Positions 48,736 through 55,277 of a DNA stretch of 55,277 nt are shown here, in pieces. Source of the stretch: Kiritimatiellia bacterium. GTDB lineage: Bacteria > Verrucomicrobiota > Kiritimatiellia > SLAD01. The translations under genes were made by a program, and so were the position numbers. The stretch lies in NCBI GenBank assembly GCA_007134735.1, contig SLKG01000060.1, forward strand, positions 1 through 55,277, in the 5' to 3' direction. The notes beneath the pieces are model-generated. The model did not search any database and was not told the DNA's origin. It was given only the letters and a program-made list of their open reading frames with translations. How positions within the stretch are numbered: position 1 is the stretch's first letter; each line of letters starts with the position of its first letter.

Positions 48736-49407
48736 GTGTTGAATAAGCCATCAGGCAAGAAACCGCCGGCCGCTGAAACATCATCGCGCCCGTCCGCCAC
48801 GATCATTCCCGCCGCGGCCGTGATCGTCATCGCCGTCTATGCCGCCACGCAACTGCTTGCCGATATCGCCAGCCTCAAGATCGGCGTGGTGTTCGGCCTG
48901 GCGGTGGATATGGGCGCCTTCATCTTCCCCATCACTTTCACGCTCCGCGATCTGGCCCACAAGGTGCTCGGCCGGAAAAACACGCGCGTATTGATCATTG
49001 TGGCCGCCCTGATCAACCTCGCCGCCGTGGGGTACCTCCTCTTTTCGGCGCAGGTGCCGAGCGATGAAGGCTGGGGCCTGGGCGGGGAATTCGCCGCCAT
49101 CTTCACGCCGATGTGGCGCATCGTGATCTCCTCCATCGTGGCCCAAATCGTCAGCCAGCTCATCAATACCGAAGTCTATCACTGGTTCGTCACCCGTATC
49201 ACCACCCGGTTTCAATGGGCACGGGTGCTGGTGAGCAATACCGTGGCCATTCCGATCGACAACGCCATCTTCGTCATCGGCGCGTTCGGCTGGGCCATGC
49301 CCTGGAGCACCATCGGAGAGATCTTCCTCGTAAACTTCGCAATCAAATACATCGTCATGCTCTTCAGCATTCCGCTGATCTATGCGACAAAATACGACGT
49401 GCGGTGA
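48736..49407 (+). CDS. Queuosine precursor transporter, VUT/YhhQ family
   Basis: AATQLLADIASLKIGVVFGLAVDMGAFIFPITFTLRDLAHKVLGRKNTR; SSIVAQIVSQLINTEVYHWF; GTG start 48736 with AAGGAG. Confidence 0.87.
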   Translation: MLNKPSGKKPPAAETSSRPSATIIPAAAVIVIAVYAATQLLADIASLKIGVVFGLAVDMGAFIFPITFTLRDLAHKVLGRKNTRVLIIVAALINLAAVGYLLFSAQVPSDEGWGLGGEFAAIFTPMWRIVISSIVAQIVSQLINTEVYHWFVTRITTRFQWARVLVSNTVAIPIDNAIFVIGAFGWAMPWSTIGEIFLVNFAIKYIVMLFSIPLIYATKYDVR

Positions 49408-49445
49408 CGGGTATCGCGTGTCGGGTGTCGCGTGTCGCGAAGGAT

Positions 49446-49492
49446 TTCCAGTCGTTGGAAGGAAATTCGATGTCGATTTCCAATCGTTGGAA
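49446..49492. repeat. Dual palindrome element
   Basis: TTCCAGTCGTTGGAA (49446) and TTCCAATCGTTGGAA (49478), 32 bp start to start as at 30678-30724. Confidence 0.8.
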
Positions 49493-49762
49493 GTTACGCG
49501 GCGGGGGCGCCGCGGCTCCAAATCCCGCGCTGCTTCATCATAATGGAGCCCCGACGCCCTCGTCGGGGAAACGCACCCCACGGGCGCACCGCGCGGCGGG
49601 GGCGCCGCGGCTCCATGTTCCCGCGGGTCACCCCGGACCTGTCGCGGGATCTCCAACCGGAGATGTCTCGACTTCACCCGGGAAGACGGCTAAGCTTCCT
49701 CCTTGGAGAATTTTGGCGCACTCGCAGATGAGCGGACATCCGAAACCTGAAACCGTGTTGTC

Positions 49763-50467
49763 ATGAACAAACCCGTCGTCCAGTTTGGCTCCGTAAGCGT
49801 TGGCGATGTGCCGCGCCTGGTCGGTATTGTGTCTTCGCTCGACCAGGCCGATTCCCTGTTTTCGGGCGATCGCCCGCCGTGCGACCTGATCGAACTGCGC
49901 CTCGACCGCATCGGCGTGGATACGGATGACTGGCTCGAATGCGGAAAGGCCGTGGAAGCGCAGGGCTTCCCGGTTATCGCCACGCTCCGTATCGGGGAAG
50001 AAGGCGGGAACTGGACCGGACCCGACACGGCGCGGCGCTCTGTCTTTTTGAACGCCCTGGAACATCTTTCGGCCATTGACATCGAACTCCGCAGTGCCCT
50101 GCTGTCGGAGCTGGCGGAACATGTTGAACGGCGCGAACGCGGCCTCATCGTTTCTCATCATGATTTCAAGAAAACCCCGCAGGAAGCGGATCTCGAGGAG
50201 GTCATCCGGCGCGCCTCGGTTAACAACCATACCGTTGTCAAAATCGCCGCCCACATTGAAAGGGAAAACGACATCGCGCGCCTGAAAAGCCTGTTCTCCC
50301 GGGAACGATCGCTTCCGCTTTGCATCATCGGCATGGGCGAAGCCGGTACGCCCACGCGTGTCGAATTTCCGAAACTCGGATCGTGTCTCGCCTACGGTCA
50401 TCTCGGCGAATCCACCGCTCCGGGCCAGTTGCCGCTCACCGAACTCGCCGCGCGAATCCGGCGGTGA
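49763..50467 (+). CDS. aroD: Type I 3-dehydroquinate dehydratase
   Basis: CDLIELRLDRIGVD; IATLRIGEEGGNW; GLIVSHHDFKKTP; VVKIAAHIERENDIARL. Confidence 0.85.
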   Translation: MNKPVVQFGSVSVGDVPRLVGIVSSLDQADSLFSGDRPPCDLIELRLDRIGVDTDDWLECGKAVEAQGFPVIATLRIGEEGGNWTGPDTARRSVFLNALEHLSAIDIELRSALLSELAEHVERRERGLIVSHHDFKKTPQEADLEEVIRRASVNNHTVVKIAAHIERENDIARLKSLFSRERSLPLCIIGMGEAGTPTRVEFPKLGSCLAYGHLGESTAPGQLPLTELAARIRR

Positions 50468-50499
50468 GCGGTCCGGGCGCCCGTGCCGGCAGGGTTTTC

Positions 50500-50600
50500 G
50501 GTTATAGGTTTCAGGTTCTGGGGTTTTGGGATAATATTCCGCTGGCCTACCGGCACCTATAACCCATAACCTAGAACCCACAACCTAGAACCTGTAACCC
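50500..50600. repeat. Inverted ACCTAGAACC/GGTTCTGGG-type repeats upstream of polX
   Basis: GGTTATAGGTTTCAGGTTCTGGGGTTTTGGG ... CCTATAACCCATAACCTAGAACCCACAACCTAGAACCTGTAACCC. Confidence 0.7.
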
Positions 50601-50606
50601 TCTACC

Positions 50607-52334
50607 ATGCCTCTTCACAACGCCGACATCGTAAACATCTTCGAGGAAATCGCCGATCTGCTCGAGATCAAGGGCGAGAATCCGTTTCGTATCCGCGCGT
50701 ACCGGAACGCGGCGCGGACCATCACCGATCTTCCGCAGGAACTGCGCACCTTGGTCGACGAAGAAACGGATCTGACCGAACTACCGGGAATCGGCAAGGA
50801 TCTCTCGGAGAAAATCAGGGAGATCCTCAAGACCGGCACGGCGCAGGCCCTGGAGGAATTGCGCAAGGAATTGCCCGGCGGAATCACGGAATTGCTCAAC
50901 ATCCCGAATCTCGGCCCGAAACGCGTCAAGGTGCTGTACTCGGATCTCAACATCACCTCGCCGGCCGAACTCAAAAAGGCGGCGGAGGAAGGCCGGATCA
51001 GCCGGTTGCCCGGCTTCGGCGAGAAAATTGAAAAGCACATCCTCGACTCCATTGCGGCGAAGGCCGATACAAGCCGTCGGTTTCTCCGGGCTTCGGTCGT
51101 GCCGTACGCCGAAGCGCTTGCCGATCACCTCCGGAAAGGTCCCGGCGTCAAAACAGTTACCATCGCCGGGAGTTATCGCCGGGCGCAGGAAACCATCGGA
51201 GATATCGACATTCTTGTCGTGGCGGCGTCCAAAAGCCCCATCATGGACCGGTTTATCGAATACGACGAAGTCACCGAGGTGCTGGCGCGCGGCACCTCCA
51301 AATCAAGCGTGGTTCTGCGCACGGGTGTTCAGGTGGACGTACGGGTGGTCCCGGCGAAAAACTATGGCGCGGCTCTGCATTATTTTACCGGTAGCAAGGC
51401 CCACAATATCGCCCTGCGCCGGATCGGCCAGCAGAAGGGATTCAAGGTAAACGAGTACGGGGTGTTCCGGGGAGATAAACAAGTCGCCGGCAAGACCGAA
51501 AGCGAAGTGTATAAGACCCTTGGCCTGTCCTTCATCGATCCCGAATTACGCGAAAGCCGGGGAGAGATTGAAGCGGCGCGGAAAAAGACGCTCCCGAAAC
51601 TGGTCGAGCTCAACGAGATCCGCGGCAATCTTCACGGCCACAGCACATGGTCCGACGGTCATCACTCCATACAAGATATGGCGGAGGCCGCGGCGGAAGC
51701 CGGTCATGAATACATCGCCATTACGGATCACTCCAAATCACTGACCGTGGCACACGGCCTGGACGAGAAACGGCTTCGCAAACAGATAGAAGAAATCGAC
51801 AAGGTGAGCCAGGCCGTTAAGGGCATCGCCATTCTCAAGGGAATCGAGGCGGACATCCTGGAAAACGGCGACTTGGATCTGCCGGATTCCGTATTGAAGG
51901 AACTGGACGTGGTCATCGGGTCTGTTCACAGCAAGTTCAAACTCTCCGCCGAAAAACAGACCGAGCGTATCCTGCGCGCGATGGATCATAAATATTTCAC
52001 CTTCCTTGCGCATCCCACGGGTCGGCTCCTGTTGTCGCGCGATCCCTACGAAGTGGATCTGCCCCGCGTGATCAAGCATGCCCGGGAACGCGGCTGCTAC
52101 CTGGAACTCAACGCGAATCCCCAACGGCTGGATCTGAACGATACGGCCTGCCAGATGGCCCGGGAAGAAGGCGTGCTGGTCGCGATCAACACCGACGCCC
52201 ACAGCATCCAAGACATGCACCTGCTGCGTTTCGGTATCGGCCAGGCCCGGCGCGGTTGGCTGGAGAAGAAGAACGTCCTTAACACACGCAGCCTCAAAGA
52301 GCTGAAGAAACTCCTCGCCGCCGTGCGGGGGTGA
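50607..52334 (+). CDS. polX: DNA polymerase X family with PHP domain
   Basis: HhH: LTELPGIGKDLSEKIREIL; pol X: AGSYRRAQETIGDIDILVVA; PHP: NLHGHSTWSDGHHSIQDMAEAA...YIAITDHSKS. Confidence 0.95.
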   Translation: MPLHNADIVNIFEEIADLLEIKGENPFRIRAYRNAARTITDLPQELRTLVDEETDLTELPGIGKDLSEKIREILKTGTAQALEELRKELPGGITELLNIPNLGPKRVKVLYSDLNITSPAELKKAAEEGRISRLPGFGEKIEKHILDSIAAKADTSRRFLRASVVPYAEALADHLRKGPGVKTVTIAGSYRRAQETIGDIDILVVAASKSPIMDRFIEYDEVTEVLARGTSKSSVVLRTGVQVDVRVVPAKNYGAALHYFTGSKAHNIALRRIGQQKGFKVNEYGVFRGDKQVAGKTESEVYKTLGLSFIDPELRESRGEIEAARKKTLPKLVELNEIRGNLHGHSTWSDGHHSIQDMAEAAAEAGHEYIAITDHSKSLTVAHGLDEKRLRKQIEEIDKVSQAVKGIAILKGIEADILENGDLDLPDSVLKELDVVIGSVHSKFKLSAEKQTERILRAMDHKYFTFLAHPTGRLLLSRDPYEVDLPRVIKHARERGCYLELNANPQRLDLNDTACQMAREEGVLVAINTDAHSIQDMHLLRFGIGQARRGWLEKKNVLNTRSLKELKKLLAAVRG

Positions 52335-52404
52335 AAACCCCCGGAACAGGCCGGGACACGGAGGGATGCCATGGGAGTGGAAGGTTTCGATCAAGGAGGG
52401 AAAG

Positions 52405-52829
52405 AGCCCCGAAGGGGCGACAGATTGTAGGGGTCTGTATCAAAAACCAGCTCACTGCGACCCACCAGAGGACGGGACAACTCAGGTTCGCTCTTCGATA
52501 TTTCCTAAGCTCTTATAGGTAGGGCGGGGCCGCCTTGTCACGGCGTAGCTTCCGAGCGAAGCCGGACGGACCCGCCGGGACATGAGATGGACCAGACCGC
52601 ATCCTGCTTCCCGGCGCGTGCAGCGCCCGCGCCCTACCCTTCCCGCGGTGGATTCCGGCTTGGTAGGGCGGGGCCGCCGGACCCGCCGGAGCAAGGAATG
52701 AGCCGGACCGGATTGGTGAATTCCGGCGCGTGCAGCGCCCGCGCCCTACCTTCCCACGATGGATTTGGGAATGGTAGAGTCACGCGCCCAACGCGGCTAC
52801 TCACTACAATCTATCGCCCCTTCGGGGCT
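52405..52829. repeat. Region bounded by 26-bp inverted repeats (25/26 match) with internal direct repeats
   Basis: AGCCCCGAAGGGGCGACAGATTGTAG (52405-52430) and its inverted copy (52804-52829); CCGGCGCGTGCAGCGCCCGCGCCCTACC at 52611-52638 and 52723-52750; GGTAGGGCGGGGCCGCC at 52518-52534 and 52662-52678. Confidence 0.8.
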
Positions 52830-52868
52830 ACTGTGTCCCGGGTCTCTTCAATTATCGCTCGTAATCCT

Positions 52869-53315
52869 TCAATGACCGGCCACAGGCCTTTCACAAACAG
52901 TTGGATCGCGCAAAGCGCGATTCAACTGCTCTTCTGACTCAAAAGAGGCCACATCGACCCAGATCGCATAGGTGCGGTGATCGCGCAAATCCTGGTCCTG
53001 AAGTTCCACACGAATAATCCGCCCCTTGAAACGGGTCTCCTCGCCCGGCACCCGACCCCGTTCCGTGCCCGCGAAATAGGAGAGATACAGGGTGTTATCC
53101 GTTCGCGATGTGAAGAGATGATGCGTTTGCCCGTCCCGATCCGTCTGTACCCCCACATACACGGCTTGCAGATCAACGATCCGGCCGACCACGGGTTCCC
53201 CGGCGCGCAGGGCCGCGGTCAGGCCCGCTCGAGTCAACACCGGCTCTTCCGCCACAGCCGCCCGGAACAGCCCGCCGACCATCAGCACCGCCATATATAC
53301 AACTCTATGGTTCAT
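52869..53315 (-). CDS. Small secreted protein of unknown function
   Basis: MNHRVVYMAVLMVGGLFRAAVA signal peptide; start overlaps the M28 gene's stop; coding-like throughout. Confidence 0.6.
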   Translation of the reverse strand: MNHRVVYMAVLMVGGLFRAAVAEEPVLTRAGLTAALRAGEPVVGRIVDLQAVYVGVQTDRDGQTHHLFTSRTDNTLYLSYFAGTERGRVPGEETRFKGRIIRVELQDQDLRDHRTYAIWVDVASFESEEQLNRALRDPTVCERPVAGH

Positions 53316-54531
53316 AGACGTTCTCCACGCGATAAAACCTCCGGGAGACCGTTCCTACTTGATTGGTAATGCGCAAGGTCTCCCATCCGTAGAAGTTGGT
53401 AATCACCCCAAGCGTCTGCCACCCGTTTGTATCGGTCAAATCGTCCTTATAAGCCACCCGATACACGGCTCCGGATTGCGCGCTCCAGGAGAACAGGACT
53501 TCGTCTTCTCCCTGGAACGAAGGCGGAGTCAGCGTCGCCGGCAGGATGATCCCAGCCTGTTCGGCCAGGTATGCGGCCGTGCCGCGGGTCAATTCCGCTG
53601 CGTATTCGTGGTCGATGCAACCCGGCGTGTCAATGGAATCGGTGGTCCTGTGGTAATGGGGATTCAATGTGTATTCGATCAGCAGACAGGCATCCATGCC
53701 GTGTAAATGAAACGGATAATGATCGCTGGCGGAGATCGCCCCGCTGTTGACCACGGTGATGGAAGTATACCGTGTCAACGCGGACTGGAGGGCGGCCCGC
53801 ACCGGCGCGTTCGTCGAAGAACTTCCCCCGTAGATGCGCACCTTATCCTGATGGGTGCCCGCCGGATTGTAGGCCAGCATGTCGAGGCTGATCATCCCGC
53901 GCACATCGGAACGAAGAATGAGATTAGTTTTGGCCGGGTCGGTCGTAGTATGCGTGTCGACGAAATGCCAGGCGCCGTGCAGTCCTTTCTCCTCGGCGTC
54001 AAAGGCAATGTACACGATGTGATCACGAAAGGTGTGCGGGCTCAAGATCCGTGCCAGCTCCAGCACGGCGGCTGTTCCGCTGGCATTGTCGTCCGCACCG
54101 GGGCTCAATTCCAGAAATTGACCCGTATCCACGGAGTCGTAATGCGCTCCGACGATGTACCACCCGGCATTGGTGGCCACGCCATACTGCACGGCCACCA
54201 CGTTGTTGCAATTCGTGTAGGTATAACTGACTCCACCGTAAGAACGGGTGAACCAGAAGGGATCCAGCCAGGGGTCCAAACCGAAGGATTCAAAGGAGTC
54301 GAAGATATAATCGCGGGCCTCGTCGTGCTGATAGGCGGGAACGCGGGGTATGTTCGCATCGAGGTCCCCGGTGAAGCCGCGATTCTGGCCGTCGCTCACA
54401 AACAGATTGGTGTGGACCTGCTGGTAACTCTCCGAGGTAATACCGGCGATCACCTCGGCAATGGTAGTCGCCTGGACCGATTGCGCACAAAGGAAGATCA
54501 GGATGGAGCCACATATTATTCTCAAAATCAC
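53305..54531 (-). CDS. Secreted M28-family zinc peptidase
   Basis: Signal peptide; VGAHYDSV, SPGADDNASGTAAVLELARIL, AFDAEEKGLHGAWHF zinc-ligand motifs. Confidence 0.92.
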   Translation of the reverse strand: MILRIICGSILIFLCAQSVQATTIAEVIAGITSESYQQVHTNLFVSDGQNRGFTGDLDANIPRVPAYQHDEARDYIFDSFESFGLDPWLDPFWFTRSYGGVSYTYTNCNNVVAVQYGVATNAGWYIVGAHYDSVDTGQFLELSPGADDNASGTAAVLELARILSPHTFRDHIVYIAFDAEEKGLHGAWHFVDTHTTTDPAKTNLILRSDVRGMISLDMLAYNPAGTHQDKVRIYGGSSSTNAPVRAALQSALTRYTSITVVNSGAISASDHYPFHLHGMDACLLIEYTLNPHYHRTTDSIDTPGCIDHEYAAELTRGTAAYLAEQAGIILPATLTPPSFQGEDEVLFSWSAQSGAVYRVAYKDDLTDTNGWQTLGVITNFYGWETLRITNQVGTVSRRFYRVENVYEP

Positions 54532-54600
54532 CCAATAAATATACCCGATGGTTTCCTATAGATTAAGCAGACGGGACAGGGATGGGGGTTGACGGGGCAA

Positions 54601-54799
54601 GATGGACCGGTACTTGAGGGTTGATCGCGGCGACTTCGAGATTAGCCAGGTTCTTATCCTTATTCACCAGGCACCAGAGCTGCTGGGCAGCACGGTGCCC
54701 GGTGCCAGTCCCCAGAGTTTCGCAAGTTTCATAAAGTGGCGAAGCCAGTCACCGTGTTTCGCGCCCCATAGATGGGTCGGTACTCGAGGGTTGATCGCG
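54601..54799. repeat. 29-bp direct repeat pair (26/29 match)
   Basis: GATGGACCGGTACTTGAGGGTTGATCGCG (54601-54629) and GATGGGTCGGTACTCGAGGGTTGATCGCG (54771-54799). Confidence 0.8.
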
Positions 54800-54812
54800 A
54801 AACTCTGGTGAC

Positions 54813-54888
54813 TGGCACCCCCAACGGGAATCGAACCCGTGTTTCCGGGATGAGAACCCGGCGTCCTGGGCCTCTAGACGATGGGGGC
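54813..54888 (-). tRNA. tRNA-Glu (CTC anticodon), CCA encoded
   Basis: GCCCCCATCGTCTAGAGGCCCAGGACGCCGGGTTCTCATCCCGGAAACACGGGTTCGATTCCCGTTGGGGGTGCCA. Confidence 0.95.
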
Positions 54889-55060
54889 GCAAAAAGCGGA
54901 ATTCAGCTCCAACATAGTATGCTCGACAGGGGAGATCAAGCGCGATCATGGCGCAGGGCGCCGTTCAAGGACATGTATAGATTCATCGGAAACAAACAAC
55001 GAATCTAAGCGCCCCCGCATGCACTTGACCCCGCCGCTCCGCGGGCTTAGCATAGCGGAT

Positions 55061-55277
55061 ATGAAGAGGCTATTTTCAGCAGGTGTGGCAACTGCGATCA
55101 CCGGGGCGGCCCTGCTCGTTTCCGGCTGCCAGACCGCCCGCTATGATCCGGCGCGCCGACGGGCGCCCGCCCCGCCCGATCAGCCGGTCATCACGCCGGT
55201 GGTCGGGGTAACCTCCTTTGAGAACCGCTCGAATTTCACCGGACGCTGGAATCTCGGAGACGGCATGGCGGATATCC
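55061..55277 (+). CDS. Putative lipoprotein, CsgG-like N-terminus (truncated by window end)
   Basis: MKRLFSAGVATAITGAALLVSGCQTARYDPARRRAPAPPDQPVITPVVGVTSFENRSNFTGRWNLGDGMADI; lipobox VSGC. Confidence 0.6.
   Translation, partial: MKRLFSAGVATAITGAALLVSGCQTARYDPARRRAPAPPDQPVITPVVGVTSFENRSNFTGRWNLGDGMADI

Noticed and set aside
48671-48736. preQ1 or queuosine-type riboswitch before the VUT/YhhQ gene
   Set aside because: Only about 65 nt separates it from the upstream gene and I see no convincing preQ1 aptamer hairpin; a covariance-model scan would be decisive.
48781-49677. 298-aa minus-strand ORF
   Set aside because: Antisense to the VUT/YhhQ transporter and running through dual-palindrome repeats.
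1-55277. Prophage, integrative element or defence island
   Set aside because: No integrase, phage structural, restriction-modification or known defence genes were seen apart from vapBC; most of the window is housekeeping.

Overview
The window is a gene-dense, GC-rich bacterial chromosome segment. Gene content suggests a PVC-superphylum organism, possibly Kiritimatiellota-like: a PEP-CTERM protein, a 'NAVGYVKV'-type secreted protein, a DUF2723/TPR membrane protein and dispersed palindromes. This taxonomic call is inference. About 45 protein genes, three tRNAs (Met/Ile2-CAT, Ser-TGA, Glu-CTC), one VapBC toxin-antitoxin pair and several dispersed repeat families are supportable. Recognisable genes include recN, a RAYT/Y1 transposase, comEC, hisC, hisD, exbB/exbD with a TonB-like gene, uvrA, vapBC, two Na/Pi cotransporters, purC, pfkA, a moeB-rhodanese fusion, uspA, yjbQ, two CNNM/CorC-type genes, a YhhQ/VUT-type gene, aroD and polX. 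The most interesting observations are: (1) a compact comEC cluster in which the ComEC metallo-beta-lactamase domain appears to have lost its catalytic motif, next to a membrane NERD protein with an intact-looking nuclease motif, two tiny membrane proteins and a membrane-anchored triple-TRAM protein; (2) a RAYT gene bracketed by GTAG-prefixed REP hairpins, with related hairpins elsewhere in the window; (3) several uncharacterised intergenic repeat families, including dual TTCCAAtcgTTGGAA palindromes with a fixed 32-bp spacing, GGTACCTGTCCCC modules, a 26-bp inverted repeat enclosing about 370 bp, and an inverted repeat running into the 3' end of tRNA-Glu. All calls come from reading the sequence and supplied translations; no searches were run.
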